DNA of 37,026 nt. Origin: Cyanobacteriota bacterium (GTDB lineage: Bacteria > Cyanobacteriota > Vampirovibrionia > LMEP-6097). The position numbers and the translations under genes are program-made. Below are positions 30,182-37,026 of this stretch, one piece after another. Each line of letters begins with the position of its first letter. The stretch's first letter is position 1. The notes below the pieces were generated by a model. That model was not told the DNA's origin. It did not search any database and saw nothing but the letters and a program-made list of their open reading frames with translations. The stretch spans positions 1 through 37,026 of the forward strand of contig JAQCFG010000016.1 in NCBI GenBank assembly GCA_027618255.1. The letters run 5' to 3'.

Positions 30182-33100
30182 CTACTGCCATTTAAAATTG
30201 GACTTCAAACTCTCTGCCGTCTTATCAGGATCACTAATAGGACCAACCATCGAGAAATCAAAGAAGCTCTTCTCCATAGAGCCACCATCACTTAGATCAT
30301 CCAATGATAGTAAATTACCAAGATTAACTTTACCAATTCCAATCCCTTGCAAGATACTCTTAGATTTTTTAGGAATCAAACCACTGCCTTTCACCCAAAG
30401 CTGATCTTTATTGTAATCAAAGTAACCATTGAGATTAAGCTCCATTTGTTGAGCTTTCAGTAAGAGCTTCTCGGAACTCATGACTCCATGGTCATACTTG
30501 ATAGAACTAATGACATAATCAAAAGTACCACCCTTATAGGTAACCAGGGTTTGAAAAATATTGTTCAAATCAAAATTACGTAAGGTGTTAACAGCGGTGA
30601 GAACCTTCTGCATCAAAATTAACTGTGATAACTTGCCATTTTTTAGAATCAGGTTAGTAGTCCCTTCCATATTATAGAACATTGGATCAGGCATATAACC
30701 ACTAGTAGTTCCTTCAAAAACCCCACTAATAATGCCTTCTGGCACCTCTGAACCAAAGCCCCAAATGCCTTGAGCAAGATCGTGTGCAGGCAAATCGCTG
30801 CCTTCTAATTTAAAACGAGAATCAAATGTTTTGATGTCGTAATCAATCTCTCCTCTGACAACACCATCACCAGAACGGGCTTTAATATCCCGAATAAAAA
30901 TATCATTACCATTAGCACTCAAATCTAGTTTGAGTTTACGATAAGGAATACTATTCCAATCTCCTTCTTCGAGTGCAACTTGCACCTCAAGTGGTTTGTT
31001 AGCAATAGACAAAAGATCTACAGAAATATCTTTGGCATGCAAATCACCGATACCATATTTCTGAGCAACTGCTTCGCCCCCCTTAAATTCACAAATGGTT
31101 TGCCTATCATGGAAATTACCAAAAGTATCACAATTGATTCCACCTGCGCCAAGCTTCAGGTTGAGCGGTGCCAAAGAACTTATATGCGGCTCAATAAAAG
31201 ACAAATCGGAAATCCCATCTTCTTGTTTTGTTTTAAAACTCAAGAAATAACTTAATTCATCTTTATTTTTGTAGTCTTCTATATGAAACGTAGACCGAAC
31301 TTTGGTCTTCTTGAGGCCAGAATCTGTATCTTTGATAAAAACCAAACGGCAATCAGTAGAACTAATTAACTGAGGTGTCAATGTAAACTTGCTAATTACT
31401 TTAAAACGAGTTGCCTCTTTATCCATAATAAACCAGTCGCCAAAATTGAAATCATTAGCCTTACTTATATCAGCATTAATTTTGATATTACTTTTGAGTT
31501 GATTCCCTTTGACAAAAATATTCACTGGAAATTTTCCACTGATCTTGAGGAATTTTTTCATTGTATCTGGCATTACAGTATAGAAATCATCAATATTGAC
31601 TTTACTGTATAAACCAAGATCTACAATCCTATCCAGATCCTTACTTTTATAATTCTCAACCATGCAAGTTCCGTTCTCTATAAGGCTTTCGCCGTAATGA
31701 GCCCTTATATTATCGAAATCAAGGTTATTACTAATCAAAAGATCAGCATTAAATCCAGTGATTGGGTATAGCTTAAGATTCTTATAGTTAAAATCTAAAT
31801 CCTTAAAAGCTACACGACCATTAATAGAATCAGCATAGAAATCTAAGTCAGCACCTAAGCTACCAGCCAAAGCTTCTATACCTAATTTAGAACCATTAAC
31901 GAAATTCATTAATTTAACAAAATCCAAATTATCAGCTTTAATATTTATTCTAGGTTGCGACAAATCATTCTCAACAGAACCATCCAAGGAAATCAAAGAC
32001 TTATCATTCAAAGAGAAGCTCACTTCATTGAAGTTAACTCGACCATGCTTGTATGACAAGCTTCCACTCAGATTGGTTAAAGACTCGCTTCCACTAAGAA
32101 AGCCGACTGAATCCATATCCATATCAAGATCCATATCAAAATTGGTACCATTACTATCTAATCTCATCAAAACATCATTAAAACTACCAGTACCGAGATC
32201 TATTTTAAGTTTCGGAGAAAGCAATCTAATAATCCCAGACTCGATAAGCGTCTGTGCATCAATAGTGGGAGACGCCATCTCAAAATGAATATCAGGCTTC
32301 GACAAACGAAAGCGTCCCTTGGCTTCTATATAATTCTCAGACTCAACTTGACCAAAACTAGAGTGATAAGCATAACCACCGAAGTTATTAATGATCACTT
32401 GGTCAGAATCTATCTCAAAACTTGCGTTCACACCACCGATGGTCAACGGATAAGTTAAAGATTTATAGCTCAATTTAGCAAAACGACAAGGACCCTTAAC
32501 AACTGTCTCCAATTGCTTTTGAGCATTAAACTGTCTACTCAGGTCCAAGTCAAAACTAGCATAACCAATAATCGCTGATTCCGTTAAGCTAGTACGGTAA
32601 GCCTCAAGCATTGGGATACTCGCTGCAATAGGACGTATTTTACTTAAAGGTAAATCTTCTGCGGCAAGATGAATCTGAAAGCTATGTTCGTCCAAATCAT
32701 AATTACCACTTAATACAAGCTCAGAATAATTTACTGGCAATATAAATTCACGGACTACAATCTTAGAACCCTCGTAATGCAAATCAGCAATCACGTCACC
32801 TTGCTTATCAACCAAGCTTGGCACGATTTCTTCCTCTTTTGAACTCAGGAGTCGTTCTTGCTTAGTGTTAATCTTGAGCTTGGCAAGCAAGTCAGGCGCA
32901 CTCAATTTGGAGCTCAAATTCAATCTACCATTGAGATAATCGTTACCATGTAGGATATTGAAAATCTCCAAAATAAAACCAGGTATATAGTACTCAAGCT
33001 CAGGGAAACGATCTACCAGATCAAACAAATTAAGATCTACCAAATCAAGAGTCAAACCAAGCTCAGCATCTGCTTCTTGCCAATCCTTGATAAAACCACC

Positions 33101-34033
33101 AAGGTCAATAGTCGTAGCACCATAAACCAAAGATGCTTTTTCAAATTGAATATCTTTATCCAAAAGGAAACGAGATTCAAACACTAGATCTTCTATATCT
33201 TCTGAATTCGCTATCTTGGATTCAATACGTACTAATTTTCCACCCTTGTCATAATTATCATAATCAAAATTGAGAGAAAATGTAGTATCGCCAATATAAC
33301 TATCAATTAATGCATTCAATTCTGCATCAGAAGCCAAAAGAGCACTCATCAAGCTGATAGACAAAGGTTCAAGATTGATGATTTGTAATTTAAGCTTGGA
33401 TTGTTTACTTAAAAGATTCTTTTTCTTAGCTTTAGCTATCATTCCAAAAGCTCGAATATAATTATTTGGTGTTTTTTGAGTTTCAATATTGATATTGTAA
33501 TGTCCGCTTTCTGGCTTAATCTCCAAGCGCAATCCTTCATAGTTCACTTGATTCAAGCTAAGCTGATCTATCACTTCAAGATCTATATTGCCAAGATCCA
33601 CTTCACCAAAACTAAACGCAAACAATTTTTTTTTGGACTTGAAAAGATTTGCTAGGTTCCATTCGAGCTTGTCATCTCGCATAGCATTGACTTGCAAGTA
33701 CTCAGACGCAATACGCTTCAATTTAATTTTCAAGGCAAGTAAACGAGTAATATCAACATCAATACTCAACTTATTAGCTTTAATTACTGTGTTATCAGAT
33801 AAATCTTTAACTAATAAATTATCAAGACTTAGTAAAAAATTAGCTTTAGAAAATTCAAAATCAAAATTGTCAAAGTTCAAATCACCATTGAGACTGCTGT
33901 TAATTTGTTTTTTTAAAATAGAACCAATTTCATGTTTCCAATCAACTCTGTTCAGTAATGTAAAAACAAGTGCAACAGCTAAGACTGAAGAAATAATAGT
34001 TATAATAAACTGCTTTTTGCCTTTAGGAAACAT
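30182..34033 (-). CDS. Giant AsmA/YhdP-like envelope protein
   Basis: 1283 residues from the ATG at 34033, 5 nt after the hemW stop; a TTG 18 bp upstream overlaps hemW and is less likely. One N-terminal membrane helix (about 9-26) is followed by a long, beta-rich periplasmic part with the alternating polar/apolar pattern of AsmA-like proteins. The C-terminal ~250 residues (LEGSDLPAHDLAQGIWGFGSEVPEGIISG; NLILKNGKLSQLILMQKVL) resemble the AsmA-2/YhdP-type C-terminal region. YhdP and TamB are long grooves that help carry phospholipids from the inner to the outer membrane. The exact subfamily is uncertain. TGC-TATCAT ends 8 nt before the start, so it may have its own promoter within the hemW end. 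Confidence 0.78.
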   Translation of the reverse strand: MFPKGKKQFIITIISSVLAVALVFTLLNRVDWKHEIGSILKKQINSSLNGDLNFDNFDFEFSKANFLLSLDNLLVKDLSDNTVIKANKLSIDVDITRLLALKIKLKRIASEYLQVNAMRDDKLEWNLANLFKSKKKLFAFSFGEVDLGNIDLEVIDQLSLNQVNYEGLRLEIKPESGHYNINIETQKTPNNYIRAFGMIAKAKKKNLLSKQSKLKLQIINLEPLSISLMSALLASDAELNALIDSYIGDTTFSLNFDYDNYDKGGKLVRIESKIANSEDIEDLVFESRFLLDKDIQFEKASLVYGATTIDLGGFIKDWQEADAELGLTLDLVDLNLFDLVDRFPELEYYIPGFILEIFNILHGNDYLNGRLNLSSKLSAPDLLAKLKINTKQERLLSSKEEEIVPSLVDKQGDVIADLHYEGSKIVVREFILPVNYSELVLSGNYDLDEHSFQIHLAAEDLPLSKIRPIAASIPMLEAYRTSLTESAIIGYASFDLDLSRQFNAQKQLETVVKGPCRFAKLSYKSLTYPLTIGGVNASFEIDSDQVIINNFGGYAYHSSFGQVESENYIEAKGRFRLSKPDIHFEMASPTIDAQTLIESGIIRLLSPKLKIDLGTGSFNDVLMRLDSNGTNFDMDLDMDMDSVGFLSGSESLTNLSGSLSYKHGRVNFNEVSFSLNDKSLISLDGSVENDLSQPRINIKADNLDFVKLMNFVNGSKLGIEALAGSLGADLDFYADSINGRVAFKDLDFNYKNLKLYPITGFNADLLISNNLDFDNIRAHYGESLIENGTCMVENYKSKDLDRIVDLGLYSKVNIDDFYTVMPDTMKKFLKISGKFPVNIFVKGNQLKSNIKINADISKANDFNFGDWFIMDKEATRFKVISKFTLTPQLISSTDCRLVFIKDTDSGLKKTKVRSTFHIEDYKNKDELSYFLSFKTKQEDGISDLSFIEPHISSLAPLNLKLGAGGINCDTFGNFHDRQTICEFKGGEAVAQKYGIGDLHAKDISVDLLSIANKPLEVQVALEEGDWNSIPYRKLKLDLSANGNDIFIRDIKARSGDGVVRGEIDYDIKTFDSRFKLEGSDLPAHDLAQGIWGFGSEVPEGIISGVFEGTTSGYMPDPMFYNMEGTTNLILKNGKLSQLILMQKVLTAVNTLRNFDLNNIFQTLVTYKGGTFDYVISSIKYDHGVMSSEKLLLKAQQMELNLNGYFDYNKDQLWVKGSGLIPKKSKSILQGIGIGKVNLGNLLSLDDLSDGGSMEKSFFDFSMVGPISDPDKTAESLKSNFKWQ

Positions 34034-34038
34034 CTTTG

Positions 34039-35205
34039 TTAATGATAGCAAAGCTCTGCAATAATCCGGTTACTTAGCATCTGCGCCTTATCTGTTAATT
34101 TGATATTTTTGTCACCACTGATAAAACCAGCTTTCTTCATCTTTTCAAGATTGTCTACATTAATATATGCTTGGATTTGCTGATCTAAATCCAAGCCCTC
34201 AGCAAGTCTCATTTGTAGCATTATTTTTTCTTCAAGTTTTTCTTCATTATCAATTTTTACAGATTCCACCTGGATTGCCGCAACTTTGATACCCCCATTG
34301 CTTGCAACGGTACTAGCATTAATATATTCATCCAAATCGCGAGTATTGTGATAACGGTAAGAATCTACGTAACCATGTGCACTCAAGCCAAAGGCATAAT
34401 ACTCCTGAGCACGCCAATAAATCAAGTTGTGTCTAGCTTCATGCCCGGGCTTTGCCCAATTACTAATCTCATAACGCTGTAAACCAGCTGTAGCAAAAAG
34501 TTCATTGGCTCTTTCATACATTGTTACCAAATCTTCCTCTTGAGGCAAAGTGGCATGTGAAGAATCCTTATATATTTTGCCATAAGGGGTATTTTTCTCA
34601 ATACTCAAACAATAAGCAGAGATATGTGGCGGTTTATAACTAAGCGCCGTCTCCACTGTTGAGAGCCAGGATTCAATAGTCTGTCCGGGCAAACCATAAA
34701 TCAAATCAAAGCTCCATGAATTTAAAGAATCAGGAAAGAGCTCAGTTAATACCTCAATAAAATTAATTGAGTCTTGCACACTATGTCCGCGCCCAAGTTT
34801 ATCTAATAATGCAGCATCAAAACTCTGCGCACCGAAACTAATTCTATTAACACCAAGCTCAAGAAATTGCTCAAGCTTGCTTCGATCTATAGTCCCAGGA
34901 TTCGCTTCTAGAGTGATTTCCACTGAATCAGCTAAGCTAAAGTGTTGCTTGACTTTATCCAAGACCTGGGCAAGCTCAGCTTTACTATGCACACTTGGAG
35001 TGCCGCCACCAAAAAATATAGTCTCAATAGTCCCAGGCTCAAATGCCCATTTTTGCATACGCGCATCAATCTCACGAACTAAAGCATCAATATAAACCTG
35101 ACGTTTATCATCTTCTTTGGCGAAACTAGCAAAATCACAATAAGGGCATTTGGTTTTGCAGAAAGGTAAATGAATATAGATACCGCGTGGTTTATCCAAA
35201 ATCAT
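34039..35205 (-). CDS. hemW: HemW-type radical SAM heme chaperone
   Basis: 388 residues. GIYIHLPFCKTKCPYCDFASF (8-28) carries the CX3CX2C cluster motif (C16, C20, C23) of radical SAM enzymes in its HemN/HemW form. GGGTPS and LEANPGT follow, then RISFGAQSFD and SFDLIYGLPGQT. Many HemW proteins were annotated as oxygen-independent coproporphyrinogen III oxidases, but the single compact CxxxCxxC start and the length fit the heme-chaperone branch, which inserts heme into respiratory enzymes. No other heme-synthesis gene is near. The ATG overlaps the stop of the beta-propeller gene by 4 bp, so both are coupled. Confidence 0.9.
   Translation of the reverse strand: MILDKPRGIYIHLPFCKTKCPYCDFASFAKEDDKRQVYIDALVREIDARMQKWAFEPGTIETIFFGGGTPSVHSKAELAQVLDKVKQHFSLADSVEITLEANPGTIDRSKLEQFLELGVNRISFGAQSFDAALLDKLGRGHSVQDSINFIEVLTELFPDSLNSWSFDLIYGLPGQTIESWLSTVETALSYKPPHISAYCLSIEKNTPYGKIYKDSSHATLPQEEDLVTMYERANELFATAGLQRYEISNWAKPGHEARHNLIYWRAQEYYAFGLSAHGYVDSYRYHNTRDLDEYINASTVASNGGIKVAAIQVESVKIDNEEKLEEKIMLQMRLAEGLDLDQQIQAYINVDNLEKMKKAGFISGDKNIKLTDKAQMLSNRIIAELCYH
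34042..34050 (-). promoter_or_regulatory. Extended -10-like box before the AsmA-like gene
   Basis: TGC-TATCAT on the minus strand lies inside the last codons of hemW and ends 8 nt before the ATG at 34033. It fits the pattern at other genes but could be chance within coding sequence. Confidence 0.3.
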
Positions 35206-36833
35206 AATGCCAACAAAATACTAGAACTATCACCAATATCAATTTTGTGAACCATGGACCAAGTAGCAAGATCAAAAACTGCGATTGTATTTGTGCCAGA
35301 ACTTGAAATCAACACAAACTTGCCAGTATTAGCAAAAGTCATATTTTGTGGATCAATAATATCAGGAGCGAGATTGGCATTTTCAACCGAATAAGACTTC
35401 TCAAAATCAATTTTTGAAACAAAGGCTGCATCTTGGTTTGAGCCAAGTGCATAAACATGCTTATTGTCTTTTGCCAGCAAAAGATCTATTGGTACATAAT
35501 CTAAATCAATTGAAGAAATCAATTGACTGGTAACTGCATCAAGTACTAAAACCTTACCTTGAACAGCAAATTGTTTTTGAGGATTGGCATTAATTGCTTC
35601 AACTGCCACAAAAACCTTGGATTCATTTACAGCAAGTGCATGTGGTACATAACGAAAATCCTTGCTTAATAAATTCAAATCAAGAGTCTTAGACATTCGG
35701 TAATCAAAACTATTAATACTCAACAAACTTGACTTTGACTTCGACAGCATCATAATCTGCACTGGTTCAGCACTACTACGTGAGACTTTAATCATATCAG
35801 AGCAACCAGCAGGAATAGTGATTGTCTTAATGAGCCTCTTTGCTTTAATATCGACAACAAAAATATTAGACCCAAGGCTATCTAAGAAATATGCGACTCC
35901 ATTTTCTTTTTCAATCTGAAAATCACGCAAACCAGCTACCAGACCGAGGTCAGTTAGGTCAAACAGTTCAGTCATCTCTAAGTTTGATTCAATAGACTTG
36001 TTTTGAAAGTCGGAATTATCTCCAAAGGCAACACGCGCATTCCGCGCGGTTGCTACCTTTGTTTGATCAACCTGTACATCGAAACTTCGTTTCGAAACAG
36101 GTCTAAATATTTCCTCATTAGGTTTTAACGAATCATATTTAATTTCGGGACTAGTAATCTGAAAAACTTTTGCTTGATGGTAATCAAGCAAATACAAATC
36201 ACCATCGATGGTTTTAATTTCAGATACATAACTAAGTCCAGCACTCATCTCATCCAAATTCTCAACCAATGGTAGATCACTAAAACCAACTCGTTTGAGT
36301 AATCCTGTTTTAATAGAATAAGAAATCGCATCAATAGGCTTATTAGCTTTTTCTTCTAATAATCTCTCTTTGAAACGCAACTCTCTATCAGAAGCAAGCT
36401 CTACGCTTCTTAAGCTAAGCGGCAAGCGCCCCATTGTAATAGCTAAATCACGCGGTAACTCAAAGCTGTCCGGTACCAAGAAAGTGGGGACGATATTAGT
36501 TGCAAGTATCTTTGCTTGAATTTGTGGATCAAAGAAATCAAAACTTTTGACAGTCTTGTTGACAATAGGTGTAAAAATCCAATCGTTAATCTCATCAGAA
36601 AATAGAAAATCGTCTCCATCTTTAATAACTAATTGAATCTCAGAGCCGTTACTAACTTGAAGAGCTTTGTTTTCGGATCTAAACAACAACCAAGTTTTGT
36701 TATCAGCTTGCATCAAACCATCTGCTCTTTCTTTTGCATTCTTATAGTGCTGTTTAAACTCAGTAACTATTGCTTCAGGCAAAGCTGCTGAAGCTGGAAG
36801 AAATATCAGTAATAGAGCAATTAATAAACGCAC
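35202..36833 (-). CDS. Exported beta-propeller-like protein with an in-frame palindromic element
   Basis: 543 residues from a GTG at 36833. The signal peptide RLLIALLLIFLPASA begins there and no ATG is available. The mature part has repeated four-strand blades of the YncE/NHL kind. Examples are VSEIKTIDGDLYLLDYHQAKVFQI, VAYFLDSLGSNIFVVDIKAKRLIKTITI, GKVLVLDAVTSQLISSIDL and GKFVLISSSGTNTIAVFDLATWSMVHKIDIG. It probably acts in the periplasm as a binding scaffold; no ligand can be named. Residues 244-280 come exactly from the 111-bp palindromic repeat also found in galE, in the same frame, between PNEEIF and IESNLEMTELF. It overlaps hemW by 4 bp. TAGAAT ends 7 nt before the start. Confidence 0.78.
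   Translation of the reverse strand: MRLLIALLLIFLPASAALPEAIVTEFKQHYKNAKERADGLMQADNKTWLLFRSENKALQVSNGSEIQLVIKDGDDFLFSDEINDWIFTPIVNKTVKSFDFFDPQIQAKILATNIVPTFLVPDSFELPRDLAITMGRLPLSLRSVELASDRELRFKERLLEEKANKPIDAISYSIKTGLLKRVGFSDLPLVENLDEMSAGLSYVSEIKTIDGDLYLLDYHQAKVFQITSPEIKYDSLKPNEEIFRPVSKRSFDVQVDQTKVATARNARVAFGDNSDFQNKSIESNLEMTELFDLTDLGLVAGLRDFQIEKENGVAYFLDSLGSNIFVVDIKAKRLIKTITIPAGCSDMIKVSRSSAEPVQIMMLSKSKSSLLSINSFDYRMSKTLDLNLLSKDFRYVPHALAVNESKVFVAVEAINANPQKQFAVQGKVLVLDAVTSQLISSIDLDYVPIDLLLAKDNKHVYALGSNQDAAFVSKIDFEKSYSVENANLAPDIIDPQNMTFANTGKFVLISSSGTNTIAVFDLATWSMVHKIDIGDSSSILLAL
35994..36104. repeat. 111-bp coding palindromic element (copy in the beta-propeller gene)
   Basis: The plus strand starts AGACTTGTTTTGAAAGTCGG and ends TTTCGAAACAGGTCT. 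The outer 15 bp at each end are near-perfect inverted repeats. It has the same length as the galE copy, falls on the same codon boundary and encodes a peptide starting RPVSKRSF and ending NSDFQNKS. 35994-36050 is identical to 12088-12144; the rest has drifted. The hairpin TCGAAAC-TTC-GTTTCGA (36079-36095) corresponds to GCAAAAC-TTC-GTTTTGC in galE, with two base pairs exchanged on both sides of the stem. Confidence 0.93.
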
Positions 36834-36840
36834 TAAGACT

Positions 36841-36846
36841 ATTCTA
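36841..36846 (-). promoter_or_regulatory. -10-like box before the beta-propeller gene
   Basis: TAGAAT on the minus strand ends 7 nt before the GTG at 36833, in the 15-bp gap after the panE stop. There is no Shine-Dalgarno sequence. Confidence 0.3.
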
Positions 36847-36848
36847 CG

Positions 36849-37026
36849 TCATTGCAGCATCTCTCGCAATAACATATACACATTACTTGAACAAGGCGTC
36901 TTAAGCCCTAATTCTTTCCCCTTACGCAACACAACTCCAAGCAAATCATCAAGCTCAATCTCTTTACCTTTTTGATGATCTTGCAGCATTGAAGTTCTAA
37001 AGCTATACCACTCGGGAGTATCTGTT
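36849..37026 (-). CDS. panE: Ketopantoate reductase (PanE/ApbA family), C-terminal fragment
   Basis: The last 58 codons of a gene entering from the right edge, with its TGA at 36849-36851. The fragment reads WYSFRTSMLQDHQKGKEIELD and then DLLGVVLRKGKELGLKTPCSSNVYMLL. This matches the end of 2-dehydropantoate 2-reductases (RTSMLQD...G..tEid.l.G.vv..g...gi.tP.n). The full enzyme reduces ketopantoate with NADPH in pantothenate synthesis; related family members reduce other 2-oxoacids. It lies 15 bp upstream of the beta-propeller gene on the same strand. The final bases (GTTATTGCGAGAG, GCAATGACG) resemble the two ends of the family A palindrome. Confidence 0.82.
   Translation of the reverse strand, partial: TDTPEWYSFRTSMLQDHQKGKEIELDDLLGVVLRKGKELGLKTPCSSNVYMLLREMLQ

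Overview
The window is about 37 kb of AT-rich DNA from a diderm (Gram-negative-type) bacterium. Evidence for the outer envelope is a family 9 (heptosyltransferase-like) glycosyltransferase, RseP, an AsmA/YhdP-like giant envelope protein and several exported proteins. Other lineage clues are a two-subunit glycyl-tRNA synthetase (glyQ present), a KorAB-type ferredoxin oxidoreductase, a PdtaS/PdtaR-like kinase-ANTAR pair and an archaeal-like (group II/III) chaperonin. I cannot fix the phylum from sequence reading alone. A poorly studied lineage such as the Melainabacteria side of Cyanobacteriota is a guess. No tRNA, rRNA, CRISPR, phage or transposase gene was seen, and no stretch over 300 bp lacks a gene.

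Layout. 1-1803 (+): end of a glycosyltransferase, a repeat-filled spacer, rseP. 1948-8200 (-): small membrane protein, ubiD, a glycogen-branching-enzyme homologue lacking its catalytic nucleophile, glyQ, a YadA-head-like secreted protein. 8259-12396 (-): a surface polysaccharide operon (galE, flippase, two tandem sulfotransferases). 12578-15539 (+): korA-korB. 15676-21096 (-): TPR protein, tyrS, sensor kinase, ANTAR regulator. 21338-22378 (+): zinc-type alcohol dehydrogenase homologue. 22509-25056 (-): three proteins I do not recognise. 25191-30157 (+): chaperonin, then leuC-aroA-CCA-enzyme-like. 30182-37026 (-): panE end, beta-propeller protein, hemW, AsmA-like protein.

The most unusual content is small palindromic DNA that has entered genes without breaking them. 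A 111-bp element lies in the same frame and orientation inside galE and inside the beta-propeller gene. It adds 37 residues to each protein; 57 bp are identical and an internal hairpin shows compensatory changes. It resembles in concept the Rickettsia palindromic elements (RPE). A truncated copy lies upstream of galE. A second family (ends CGTCATTGC/GCAATGACG) occurs between genes near position 500 and as a 48-bp in-frame piece of the alcohol dehydrogenase gene. A third family of about 120 bp folds as nested hairpins at three gene ends.

A second pattern runs through the window. Most first genes of transcription units have a -10-like box, often extended (TGnTAnnnT), ending only 6-10 nt before the start codon and with no clear Shine-Dalgarno sequence. 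This predicts widespread leaderless mRNAs. Genes with clear Shine-Dalgarno sequences (korB, the YadA-like gene, two of the unknown genes) lack this arrangement.
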